Positions 45,431 through 56,699 of a stretch of 64,000 nt of DNA are shown here, piece by piece. Both the position numbers and the translations under genes were made by a program. This DNA comes from Cranoglanis bouderius (taxonomy: Eukaryota; Chordata; Actinopteri; Siluriformes; Cranoglanididae), in contig CM042568.1 in the NCBI GenBank assembly GCA_023630585.1, positions 2,491,516-2,555,515 on the forward strand, given 5' to 3'. The notes beneath the pieces were generated by a model. It had not been told where the DNA came from. It saw nothing but the letters and a program-made list of their open reading frames with translations, and did not search any database. Within the stretch, counting starts at the first letter, position 1. Each line of letters starts with the position of its first letter.

Positions 45431-45476
45431 GTATAACAGGAATAAAGCACTCGAGGATGTGCTCTTATAGGAATAT
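45431..45476 (+). repeat. family A short fragment
   Basis: GGAATAAAGCACTCGAGGAT then GTGCTCTTATAGGAA corresponds to the sequence just before the right-end hairpin (compare 42745-42780). Confidence 0.5.
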
Positions 45477-45511
45477 ATGTTACATATGTTATTTTCTGTG
45501 TTTCTCTCTGC

Positions 45512-45558
<47 letters not shown>

Positions 45559-45594
45559 CCTCCCTCTCTGTGTCTCTCTCTGTCTCACTCTCTG

Positions 45595-45646
<52 letters not shown>

Positions 45647-45756
45647 AAACATTGTGATTGACAGAGTGTGTTTGGCAGGTTGCCACAGTAGACAGACTAT
45701 TGAATCAGCGTCACACAGCAGCTTAGCACCATTTAATGACAATCTCTCTGTCTCTT

Positions 45757-45810
<54 letters not shown>
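45477..45810. repeat. CT-rich tract and (CA)n
   Basis: CTGT/CT run at about 45507-45642 with CCCT interruptions, a shorter CT run at about 45746-45775 and a CA run at 45776-45810. Confidence 0.93.
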
Positions 45811-46154
45811 TTGGTTATTATGTCAGCCGCATTCTAGTTGGGATTGAAAATCTCAGAGAAAAGCATCTCGTGTTCAAATCTGTATCTTATTTTAGCTTTA
45901 ATCCTTTTAACGCTCCTTTGCCATCACTTTTCCATCCTGACCTGCGAACAGGGAAAAGACGGAGGAGGAAACAAAATAACAGCACAGAGTTCTGATGTAT
46001 TCTCTTGGGTCTTCTTTCATTTCCAACTCAATCAGCATCGAAATCAGGCAGATTTGAGATACATGTGCAGGCGGACTTTAAATAAATAAATAGGAATAAA
46101 TCATTCGAGAACTTTGCACAGTTGGATTTGAACGCAAATGTCTAAGTTGATAAA
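45811..46154. other. spacer
   Basis: No gene recognised. AAATAAATAAATA near 46079. Confidence 0.45.
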
Positions 46155-46420
46155 TAAAACACTCTGTGTCATGCTGTTATAGTAAAATAATCAGTGATGT
46201 GGTGGTGTGATGGAGCAGATTCATTGTTATCACCCTGTAGTTGATTATTTCCCTCTAACAGTACATCCTGAAGTGTTCTATTCCTCTTATACCTTAGCAA
46301 TTTGCCAATGATTACGTTTGTTTATTTATTAAAGAACACCACATCATACATTTTTTTTATCCATTTATAGCTACATTTAATATTGTGGAACATCCGTGAA
46401 ACAAGTTAGTTCCTTTCTGC
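46155..46420 (-). repeat. family A dispersed repeat, right half
   Basis: ATGCTGTTATAGTAAAATAA, GTGATGGAGCAGATTCATTG, TTGATTATTTCCCTCTAACA, TTTATTAAAGAACACCACAT, and AACATCCGTGAAACAAGTTA then GTTCC follow the same order as the reverse of the 18440 copy. It lies next to the Tc1 chimera. Confidence 0.8.
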
Positions 46421-46467
46421 ACTTAAAGCTCACTAGCAATTTTAACAAGTGATGAATGAAATTGGAT

Positions 46468-46795
46468 TTAAAGGTAAAAGTGCAAACTCCGCCCCTTCAC
46501 CCTGAATGGTATTGCATGATGAATAAGCATCTGCCTGTACTCCTCAGCATTGAGGAAACCTTTAATTCTGAGCAAATCCCCAACTCCATTTGCAGAAATG
46601 CAACCCCAAACTTGCAAGGAACCTCCACCATGCTTCACTGTTGCCTGCAGACACTCTTTTGTGTACCACTCTCCAGCCCTTCGGCAAACAACCTGCCTTC
46701 TGCTACAGCCAAATATGTCCCATTTTGACTCATCAGCCCAGAGCACCAGCTGCCATTTCTCTGCACTCCAGTTCCTGACAGGTTGGAGAATACAT
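46468..46795 (-). pseudogene. Tc1-like transposase fragment, second family
   Basis: Minus strand reads RNWSAEKWQLVLWADESKW, DIFGCSRRQVVCRRAGEWY, TVKHGGGSLQVWGCISANG, GDLLRIKGFLNAEEYRQML and IHHAIP. This is the central catalytic part of a Tc1 transposase with its first Asp in LWADES. It differs clearly from the neighbour upstream on the minus strand. It lacks the N-terminal DNA-binding part and stops before the second Asp. It is joined head-on to the C-terminal region of the other element near 46790. Confidence 0.88.
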
Positions 46796-47726
46796 GGCAA
46801 TGTATCTGAGATCATTCCTCCATACAGAATCTCTCCAGATCCTTTAAATTTCGAGGTCCGTGCTGGTGGAGTCTCCTCTTCAGTTCACCCCACAGGTTTT
46901 CTATGGGTTTCAAGTCAGGGGACTGGGATGGCCAGGGCAGGACCTTGATTTTGTGGTCAGTGAACCATTTTTGTGTCGATTTTGATGTATGTTTTGGATC
47001 ATTGTCCTGCTGGAAGATCCAACCATGGCCCATTTTAAGCTTTCTGGCAGAGGCAGTCAGGTTTTCATTTAGTATCTGTTGATATTTGATAGAGTCCATG
47101 ATGCCATGTATCCTAACAAAATGTCCAGGTCCTCTGGCAGAAAAACAGACCCAAAACATTAAAGAGCCACCACCATATTTAACCATGGGCATGAGGTACT
47201 TTTCCATATGGCTACCTCTCTGAGTGCACCAAAACCACCTCTGGTGTTTATTGCCAAAAAGCTCTATTTTGGTTTCATCTGACCATAGAACCCGATCCCA
47301 ATTGAAGTTTCAGTAGTGTCTGGCAAACTGAAGATGCTTGAGTTTGTTTTTGGATGAGAGTAGAGGCTTTTTTCTTGAAACCCTTCCAAACAACTTGTGG
47401 TGATGTAGGTGACTTCGGATTGTAGTTTTGGAGACTTTCTGACCCCAAGACACAACTAACTTCTGCAGTTCTCCAGCTGTGAACCTTGGAGATTTTTTGG
47501 CCACTCGAACCATCCTCTTCACAGTGCGGTGAGACAATATAGACACAGGTCCAATTCCAGGTTGATTCATAACATTTCCAGTTGACTGGAACGTCTTAAT
47601 TATTGCCCTGATGGTGGAAATGGGCATTTTCAATGCTTGTGCTATTTTCTTATAGTCACTTCCCATTTTGTGAAGCTCAACAACCTTTTGCCGCACATCA
47701 CAGCTATATTCCTTGTTCTTACCCAT
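46790..47726 (-). pseudogene. Tc1-like transposase, nearly full, two in-frame stops
   Basis: One frame runs from 47726 to about 46790. Residues 1-138 hold the paired-like DNA-binding region (DVRQKVVELHKMGSDYKKIA, STIRAIIKTFQSTGNV, TTIRSHLHHHKLFGR). A TGA at 47312-47310 interrupts, then the same frame continues with VLWSDETKIELFG, VKYGGGSLMFWVCFSARGPG, GWIFQQDNDPKHTS and SPDLKPIENLWGELKRR. Asp, Asp and Glu of DD34E are all present, with 34 residues between the second Asp and the Glu. A second TGA at 46814-46812 replaces the Trp expected after MEE, and SQIHCHVFSNL follows. The last residues are replaced by the second Tc1 family. With only two nonsense changes in the visible part this is a fairly recent copy, but inactive. 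Confidence 0.93.
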
Positions 47727-48100
47727 TGTTATGAAGGACTAAGGGAATTTGGCCTATGTGTTACCTCATGTTTATACCCCTGTGAAACAGGAAGTCGTGG
47801 TTGAACAATTTCCTGTTCCTAGTCACCCAGGTGTCCTAAAAAAATATATATCAACGGAAATATACTATAATTTTTCTCATATGAATTCATAGGGGAAATC
47901 ATAATTGTTGCACACCTACAGTATATTTAACAAAGTTTTTTTTTTTTGTGGATAAACCTGTGTTGTGTTTGCAATTGTTTGATATCTATTTTGTGAATTT
48001 TTTTTTAACAAAGGATCAAAAGGTTAAACAATAAAGACAATTTCTCACAGCCTTCTTCATATTTACCAAGGGTGCCAATATTAGTGGACGGCACTGTATT
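47727..48100 (-). mobile_element. Tc1 5' untranslated region and terminal inverted repeat
   Basis: The outer end read on minus is TACAGTGCCGTCCACTAATA then TTGGCACCCTTGGTAAATAT (about 48100-48062), the typical terminal repeat of a widespread vertebrate Tc1 group. It belongs to the transposase at 47726. The matching repeat at the other side is missing because that end is replaced by the second element. Confidence 0.8.
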
Positions 48101-48263
48101 TTACACACAAGATATTGACATATTTGGCTGAATGTTTTAGAGGGTGAGGGAAGTTTATTTTTCATTTTTCAAGCACGCAGTGGTGCATGCTGGGAAGGCA
48201 GCGTGTCATTATATCTGACAGAGGAAGAGGAGGATAAAGGTAGAAGAGTTTCTCCAGACTTAC

Positions 48264-48328
48264 ATCACTCAGTCCAGCTTCCAAAATCTTCACACCGCTC
48301 TCCTTCTCCAACTGGCCTTTCTGATCAA
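48264..48328 (-). other. candidate 65-bp coding exon
   Basis: On the minus strand a CT-rich tract and CTGCAG precede 48328, and GTAAGT begins at 48263. These are good splice acceptor and donor contexts. The 65 bp between are open in one phase and read DQKGQLEKESG then VKILEAGLSD after two leading bases. The polypyrimidine tract is a (CT)n microsatellite, which weakens the acceptor as evidence. I do not recognise the protein and see no partner exon elsewhere in the window. Confidence 0.25.
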
Positions 48329-48332
48329 CTGC

Positions 48333-48342
48333 AGAGAGAGAG

Positions 48343-48381
<39 letters not shown>
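48333..48381. repeat. (GA)n microsatellite
   Basis: GA run of about 49 bp with one GC interruption. Confidence 0.96.
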
Positions 48382-48386
<5 letters not shown>

Positions 48387-48689
48387 TGAGAAGTCAGCGT
48401 AAGTTGTTTCACAGTGTGCTGCTGTGTGTAATATGAAGAAGTAAATGTTTACACATTTCTTATGAGCAACTGCTTTAAACAAAAATCACCATGAAAATAA
48501 GGCATAAATCACATTAATGACTTCCTGTCATCTCCGCTTTCATTTACATGCTACACAAGTAATTCCAGATCGGATTATGGAGAGCTCCTGATGATTCTAC
48601 ACGCATTATTCCTCACTATTCCTGTGCTAGGATTTGTGCTCTAAAAAAGGCAGCCTGAAAACTCCTGTCTTCGAAGATAGAGGCCTGTT
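48382..48689. other. spacer
   Basis: No gene recognised. Confidence 0.45.
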
Positions 48690-48890
48690 TATGGTTTAAT
48701 TATTGAGGAATGAAGAACTGTGTGATAGGAAATAATCAACAACAGCGTGGTGTGATGAAGTGGAGTCACTGTTACCACCCTGAAGTTGTTTATTTTACTA
48801 TAGTTATATTTTGCAGGTTTTTTTATTCATTAAAGATCAAGACATGCTTTTATCAATTTATAGTTACATATAATGTGTAACATCCAATTT
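48690..48890 (-). repeat. family A dispersed repeat, right half
   Basis: GTGTGATAGGAAATAATCAA, GATGAAGTGGAGTCACTGTT then ACCACCCTG, ATTCATTAAAGATCAAGACA and TATCAATTTATAGTTACATA. It ends exactly where the 23-bp minisatellite begins. Confidence 0.8.
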
Positions 48891-51000
48891 AAAATGAGAT
48901 ATTTAACTAACTTAACATGAGATATTTTACTACCTTAACATGAGATATTTTACTAACTTAACATGAGACATTTAACTAAATTAACATGAGATATTTAATT
49001 AACATGAGATATTTAATTAACATGAGATATTTAACTAACTTAACATGAGATATTTAATTAACATGAGATATTTAACTAACTTAACATGAGATATTTAATT
49101 AACATGAGATATTTTACTAACTTAACATGAGACATTTAACTAACTTAACATGAGATATTTAATTAACATGAGATATTTAACTACCTTAACATGAGATATT
49201 TAATTAACTTAACATGAGATATTTAATTAACATGAGATATTTAACTAACTTAACATGAGATATTTAATTAACTTAACATGAGATATTTTACTACCTTAAC
49301 ATGAGATATTTTACTAACTTAACATGAGATATTTAACTAATTTAACATGAGATATTTTACTAACTTAACATGAGATATTTTACTAACTTAACATGAGATA
49401 TTTAACTAACTTAACATGATATTTAACTAACTTAACTTGAAATATTTAACTAACTTAACTTGAGATGTTTAACTAACTTAACATGAGATATTTTACTACC
49501 TTAACATGAGATATTTTACTAACTTAACATGAGACATTTAACTAACTTAACATGAGATATTTAACTAACTTGACATGAGATATTTAATTAACTTAACATG
49601 AGATATTTTACTAACTTAACATGAGATATTTAATTAACTTAACATGAGATATTTAATTAACTTAACATGATATTTTACTACCTTAACATGAGATATTTTA
49701 CTAACTTAACATGAGACATTTAACTAACTTAACATGAGATATTTAATTAACTTAACATGATATTTTACTACCTTAACATGAGATATTTTACTAACTTAAC
49801 ATGAGACATTTAACTAACTTAACATGAGATATTTAATTAACTTAACATGATATTTTACTAACTTAACATGAGATATTTTACTAACTCAACTTGAGATATT
49901 TTACTAACTTAACATGAGACATTTTAACTAACTTAACATGAGATATTTAATTAACATGAGATATTTAATTAACATGAGATATTTAACTAACTTAACATGA
50001 GATATTTAATTAACGAGATATTTTACTAACTTAACATGAGACATTTAACTAACTTAACATGAGATATTTAATTAACATGAGATATTTAACTAACTTAACA
50101 TGAGATATTTAATTAACTTAACATGAGATATTTTACTACCTTAACATGAGATATTTTACTAACTTAACATGAGATATTTAACTAATTTAACATGAGATAT
50201 TTTACTAACTTAACATGAGATATTTTACTAACTTAACATGAGATATTTAACTAACTTAACATGATATTTAACTAACTTAACTTGAAATATTTAACTAACT
50301 TAACATGAGATATTTAACTAACTTAACATGAGATATTTAATTAACTTAACATGAGATATTTTACTAACTTAACATGAGACATTTAACTAACTTAACATGA
50401 GATATTTAACTAACTTGACATGAGATATTTTACTACCTTAAAATGAGATATTTTACTAACTTAACATGAGACATTTAACTAACTTAACATGAGATATTTA
50501 ACTAACTTGACATGAGATATTTAATTAACTTAACATGAGATATTTTACTAACTTAACATGAGACATTTAACTAACTTAACATGAGATATTTAATTAACTT
50601 AACATGATATTTTACTAATTTAACATGAGATATTTTACTAACTTAACATGAGACATTTAACTAACTTAACATGAGATATTTAATTAACTTAACATGATAT
50701 TTTACTAACTTAACATGAGATATTTTACTAACTCAACTTGAGATATTTTACTAACTTAACATGAGATTTTAACTAACTTAACATGAGATATTTAATTAAC
50801 TTAACATGATATTTTACTAACTTAACATGAGATATTTTACTAACTCAACTTGAGACATTTAACTGCCTTAACATGAGATATTTTACTACCTTAACATGAG
50901 ACATTTAACTGCCTTAACATGAGATATTTTACTACCTTGATATGAGATATTTTACTAACTTAACATGAGATATTTTACTAACTTAACATGAGTTATTGTA
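48891..51000. repeat. 23-bp minisatellite (TTAACATGAGATATTTTACT...)
   Basis: About 2.1 kb of TTAACATGAGATATTTTACT followed by AAC, with 18-19 bp short units (TTAATTAACATGAGATAT) and ATGAGACATTTAACTAAC variants. CTTAACATGATATTTTACTA recurs at 49661, 49751 and 49841, giving an exact 90-bp higher-order unit. A longer block marked by TAATTTAACATGAGATATTT recurs at 49338 and 50183, 845 bp apart. No frame of interest. Confidence 0.96.
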
Positions 51001-51104
51001 TAAACTTATGAGTTATTTCAATAACTAAACAGGAGATCAACATTATGGGTATTACTGTAATATCATAACCATGATAAAGACTGAAGCCTGTAGAGCTGAG
51101 ATCC

Positions 51105-51105
<1 letters not shown>
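51001..51105. other. short spacer
   Basis: Nothing recognised. Confidence 0.4.

Positions 51106-51159
<54 letters not shown>
51106..51159. repeat. (CA)n microsatellite
   Basis: CA run of about 54 bp. Confidence 0.97.
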
Positions 51160-51160
<1 letters not shown>

Positions 51161-51550
51161 TTTTCACAATTGACGATGTTCAGAAGCTCCTGGATTCGTT
51201 ATTTATTTGATTAGTGAGCATAATTAGTTGAATCAATGTATGCATGTTCATTTTTCCTGTGTGTGTGTGCTCTATAAATACACTTATCACACTCCCAGTG
51301 TCGTCACACACATGCAGGAGTGTAACGTGATTAGAAGCTTCCGGATCAAATCAAAGTGATGAGCACTAAAACAACAGCAAAGCTAGCCCCCCACCCCCCC
51401 CACCACCACCACCACCTCCTTTTTTGCAGGTTTTTATTAAAACTAATGCCTAAAGTTAGACAGCAGGGAATAAAGAACTTTTTACAGATTACACAAAGAG
51501 AGTTTAATTACACACTGTAACACTGTGACTGACTTCGTTTACTTATGGAG
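51160..51550. other. spacer
   Basis: Has a CCACC-rich piece near 51390-51417. No gene seen. Confidence 0.45.
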
Positions 51551-51552
51551 AG

Positions 51553-51600
<48 letters not shown>

Positions 51601-51642
51601 TGGAGGTGGAGGTGGAGAGAGAGAGAGATGGAGGTGGAGGTG

Positions 51643-51674
<32 letters not shown>

Positions 51675-51680
51675 AAGATA
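51551..51680. repeat. (GA)n purine tract with GGTGGA units
   Basis: GA runs at 51551-51597 and 51643-51670, separated by GATGGAGGTGGAGGTGGA occurring twice. Confidence 0.94.
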
Positions 51681-51885
51681 GAGAAGGAAAACAGAGATAG
51701 AGAGAATAACGGAGAGAGAAATGGACAGTCACAGACAGGAAGCCCACTTGGAGAGAGCGTAAGTGTGGAGAGTGTGTACTCCTGTGTGACGGCTATGCTA
51801 ATGAGGCTAGCCACTGTGTCCAGTTCTGCCTCTGCCTGCCAGAGACTCTTTAATTAGGATTTTAATCTCGGCGTGCGTCTGTCTG

Positions 51886-51893
51886 TCTGTCTC

Positions 51894-51961
<68 letters not shown>
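51886..51961. repeat. (CT)n microsatellite
   Basis: CT run of about 75 bp with GTCT interruptions at its left side. Confidence 0.96.
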
Positions 51962-51965
<4 letters not shown>

Positions 51966-52460
51966 GTATAATGAAACCGAACAGCTCAGAGCAGTGATGC
52001 AGAAAGGACTCATCACACCCGAACCCCTGTCTCTCTGACTGATCTATCAAACACTTAATGCACACTAAGGTACGGAGGTCTGATCCCCCTACCAACACCT
52101 TTATCCATCATTTCACAACAAATAATATTTCTCAAAATGTCAATCATCATATATTTTCTTTTTATTATTAGGACGGTCAGATTGAATTTCACCTGTTTGA
52201 ATTCGATGCAGATTTTATCAGACACGTTATAAGACCTGTCTACCTTCATGCATTTCATGTAGGACCAGCACATTTTAACATCGTTAAACATACGTACGTA
52301 TGTACATGGCTGTGACTTTCCACTCAAAATATAACAGAAGGGCAGTCTTAGTTTTTCAGTCTTTATGTTTTTATTACAATGAAATGGCAGAAGATCCAAC
52401 TGACATGTGAATCTGGAATGTTTGACAGTTTGCACATGTTTTGAACTATGCAATATTAAC
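51962..52460. other. low-copy spacer
   Basis: A 132-codon minus-strand frame (52453-52055) has no recognisable domain and is treated as chance. Confidence 0.4.
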
Positions 52461-53766
52461 TGCTAGATAAAGTTACCACAGGAAGTTACCACTAGGTAAA
52501 GTTACCACAGGAAGTTACCACTAGATAAAGTTACCACAGGAAGTTACCGCTAGATAAAGTTACCACAGGAAGTTACCACTAGGTAAAGTTACCACAGGAA
52601 GTTACCGCTAGATAAAGTTACCACAGGAAGTTACCGCTAGATAAAGTTACCACAGGAAGTTACTGTTAGATAAAGTTAACACAGGAAGTTACCACTAGAT
52701 AAAGTTACCACAGGAAGTTACCGCTAGATAAAGTTACCACAGGAAGTTACCGCTAGATAAATTTACCACAGGAAGTTACTGCTAGATAAAGTTACCACAG
52801 GAAGTTACCGCTAGATAAACTTACCACAGGAAGTTACCGCTAGATAAACTTACCGCTAGATAAAGTTACCACAGGAAGTTACTGCTAGATAAAGTTACCA
52901 CAGGAAGTTACCGCTAGATAAACTTACCACAGGAAGTTACCGCTAGATAAACTTACCGCTAGATAAAGTTACCACAGGAAGTTACTGCTAGATAAAGTTA
53001 CCACAGGAAGTTACCGCTAGATAAACTTACCACAGGAAGTTACCGCTAGATAAACTTACCGCTAGATAAAGTTACCACAGGAAGTTACCACTAGATAAAT
53101 TTACCACAGAAAGTTACCACTAGATAAATTTACCACAGGAAGTTACCGTTAGATAAAGTTACCACAGGAAGTTACCACTAGATAAATTTACCACAGGAAG
53201 TTACCATTAGATAAAGTTACCACAGGAAGTTACCGCTAGATAAATTTACCACAGGAAGTTACCGCTAGATAAATTTACCACAGGAAGTTACCGTTAGATA
53301 AAGTTACCACAGGAAGTTACCGCTAGATAAATTTACCACAGGAAGTTACCGCTAGATAAAGTTACCTCAGGAAGTTACCACTAGATAAAGTTACTACAGG
53401 AAGTTACCGCTAGATAAACTTACCACAGGAAGTTACCGCTAGATAAAGTTACCACAGGAAGTTACCGTTAGATAAAGTTACCACAGGAAGTTACCGCTCG
53501 ATAAAGTTACCACAGGAAGTTACCACTAGGTAAAGTTACCACAGGAAGTTACCGCTAAATAAAGTTACCACAGGAAGTTACCGTTAGATAAAGTTACCAC
53601 AGGAAGTTACTGTTAGATAAAGTTACCACAGGAAGTTACCGTTAGATAAAGTTACCACAGGAAGTTACCACAGGAAGTTACCGTTAGATAAACTTACCAC
53701 AGGAAGTTACCGTTAGATAAACTTACCACAGGAAGTTACCGTTAGATAAAGTTACCACAGGAAGTT
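52461..53766. repeat. 29-bp minisatellite (GTTACCACAGGAAGTTACCG...)
   Basis: About 1.3 kb, unit GTTACCACAGGAAGTTACCG followed by CTAGATAAA, with CTAGGTAAA, TTAGATAAA and CTAGATAAATT variants; roughly 45 copies from length over period. A shortened unit (ACTTACCGCTAGATAAAG) falls at 52848, 52951 and 53054, exactly 103 bp apart, so a three-and-a-half-unit block was copied. The GTTACC-type flanks of each unit could pair weakly. Confidence 0.96.
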
Positions 53767-54056
53767 GGTTTCTTCCAAATTTTAAAGCAAATGTCTTGTC
53801 ATTTTTCTTGCTTCATTTTGTCAGGGTCTGATTTTAGCACATTGTTTAGTTAGAATAAAAGTAGTAAACACAGACCACTGCTTTATTTATTATCACATGT
53901 GTTTCAGCTCTTGTTTGAAAGCCACTAATCAAAGCATTCTCAGAATTTGCGTAAGAGAAAGAACAGTTTAATGTTTTTTCACATTCAACATCGGCACTGA
54001 CACCGAGAACAACACAGTCAACTGTTAGATTTCAAGAAACAATATCACTGTATTAG

Positions 54057-54058
<2 letters not shown>
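53767..54058. other. AT-rich spacer
   Basis: Nothing recognised. Confidence 0.5.
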
Positions 54059-54135
<77 letters not shown>

Positions 54136-54221
54136 TTTGAGGGCAAAATGTTGCTTCCCTCATGCCCAGATTTGCTCCAGGCTAATAATCATGTGTGAAA
54201 TAAGAACACACACAAACCTCC

Positions 54222-54280
<59 letters not shown>
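54059..54280. repeat. two (GT)n microsatellites
   Basis: GT runs at 54059-54132 and about 54224-54280, separated by about 90 bp. Confidence 0.97.
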
Positions 54281-56699
54281 AATTTCAGTATTTCAGTACA
54301 TGTAATAATTAATAACATACTATTCCTCATTTATTTATGAAAACAAACAAAAAAAAAACATACAGGCTGATTTACTTACAGCCTCTATGGAGGACTGTGT
54401 TTTTCTTATGAGTAAAATAACAGGGCAGTGCTGGTCTTTCCCTTTGGGGTGTACCTAACAAAAATTTGTAAAACAGTGGGTGTGGTCAGTGCATAAATTG
54501 CAAAATAGTGGGCGTGGTCAGTGCATATAAATGAGTTTATCCTGCAGTGTGTGTTACTGCAGCCTGAAAGCCTGAAATCAGAACAGAGCCTGTGTATGGA
54601 ACATACAACCGAAGGGCAGGTACTAAATTTGTGACAGCAAATTTCTGCCAGTTGAAGACAAAATTATACCATTAAGTATATTTTCTGAATAAATCTGAAA
54701 AATGAGGACCTTCATCAAAAATATGGCTGAGTAAATCCGTCCATAAAAGGATGACTTGCGCTGCGTCCAGTGGTGTTGGAAACTGGGAAGTACCAAATTT
54801 CCTGCTTGGAAATTGCTATGATGACCTTTCACCTTTCCCATTGCCAAAAATTGACGAATTGCTGGTTGGAATTCCGCTGTTACCTTTTAGCGGTGTTGTT
54901 TCTGAATAGCTGCAAGACTCGTAGCAGATGTAAATATATTAATAATATAGTAAATATATTGAATATAGTCAAATTTACAGATTAAAGATTACAATAAACC
55001 AAATATACAACAATTCTTTTTCTTTTCTTTTTTTTTTAACTAATTTTAAGCTTGAAATGTTGTTCTATGGTAAGAAAATTTCTCATTTTTATGTATTTCT
55101 AGGAAGAAGCAAAATAATCTTCTGATAGAACGCGAAGCATGAACATGAAATGAGTGAAAGCATCTAAAAACAGGTTCAACGATCTTATATTCGATGTATA
55201 ATAATCGTATAATAAGAAATATTCGATACGTTTGCCCGTACATGATATTTTCACTAGCTAATGTATGAGCTTTTGCAGTGGAGTTGTGTGTAATTATGCT
55301 TGAGCAGGTTATTAGAGGGAAGGGTAGTAGCGAGGTTTAAATGTGAAAGAATACATCGCTAAGACATTTCAATGCTTTTCTTTTCTCTGTATAATTACCA
55401 GCTAAAATAATTATTTGTGTTTAAAATAGCAAAAAATAAAAGCTCCTTCCTTAGGTATCGCAGGTTTTTTTTGGTGGTGAGTGGGTAATCATGCGACAAG
55501 CATCCAGATAGATCTGGTATTTACTAGTTCGCCATCTGGTATATACGACCTTTCCGTGAGCACTTGAACACAGCGTTCTCATAATCACGGTAAATTTATC
55601 TTCATATGACGTCTTTTACACCTCCGACACCGGCAGCATTTAAACCGAGGGTCTCGTTTACATTTACATTCCTACGCTCGTATGTTAAGTTTATGCTTTT
55701 GAACACTTCATTACCTCGGTATTATAAAGCTCTATCTGGGTCAAGAGATATCCGACATTCCAGCTAGCAAAAATCTATACTCCTGGAATGTGTAGTCACA
55801 TCTGAACAAGACCAACGCTCGAAGGTTACCTCAGATGCGCATTCCAGAAACTCTGAGACGTTTACCAAGTGGATTTTTGAACAGTATGGTCGAAGAATCA
55901 AATGCTCTAAAACGTTGTTTTCTCCCCCCTGTATGATAACAGCAGTTGGATTCTGTTATTTTATGAAGAAGTGTGTGTGTTTTGTTTTGTGGATTTGTTT
56001 TGTTTTTTTCCCCACCTGGATCATCTCATGAGGTGCGTCAGAGCGGGGAAACACACACTTCTGCACCGCTGGATATCAAGAACCCTCCTACGCAGGTGAG
56101 AGTCTCACCCCGGGGGGGGGTCCGAACTCGCTATGAACCCACGACTCGCTGTTTGGGCTTGATGTTTCGATTCGTGCATTGCGCACGCGGACCAAACGAA
56201 TCCCGTAACATCATGTTACAAACTTTAATGCGTTTAAACCTTATATTAATGCGCGTACTCGTCATAATAATGACGCTTGAGACGTTTTCAAACTGTACTC
56301 ATGCAGTCGAATAAGTGGCCAAGTAACACAGTGCTGCTTTTTTTAGCTAAATGATATGTAGACAAAGTAGACAGCTGTACCAGTACATAAGGTATCATCA
56401 ATACAGGAATATTTCTGATTACAAAACATCTCAATTCAATGTCAAGTTGACCAACGTACTGTATATATTTTACATTCAAATCAGAAACATCACACTGGAG
56501 ATCCATACAGACCCTGCCGTCTATAGAGTGTCTATAGCAGACGCGGCTAATCCGCTGGGCTTTGCCACTGTTGACACTTAGCATTTAGATTTGCTTTAAA
56601 TATTTGATGGCTGTCTGTAGGGGGGCTGTCAAGATTGGAGGTGTTATGACACTGTGACAGAGAGATGACTGGAACAGCTGGAACGCAGGACGGGGGGGA
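54281..56699. other. low-copy DNA, no gene called
   Basis: Mixed AT-rich sequence. AAACAGTGGGTGTGGTCAGT at about 54471 and its near copy (AAATAGTGGGCGTGGTCAGT) at about 54502 form a small tandem duplication. A 113-codon frame at 55973 has no family resemblance I can defend. Confidence 0.4.

Noticed and set aside
45383..45808. Arg/Glu-rich minus-strand frame of 141 codons
   Set aside because: Translation of GA and GT microsatellites.
52461..53766. Regular 29-bp repeats, a length typical of CRISPR repeats
   Set aside because: No spacers, and units abut directly. It is a minisatellite.
55973..56314. 113-codon frame ending near a CAGGTGAG donor-like site
   Set aside because: Peptide not recognised, and the donor-like site lies inside the frame without a matching acceptor.
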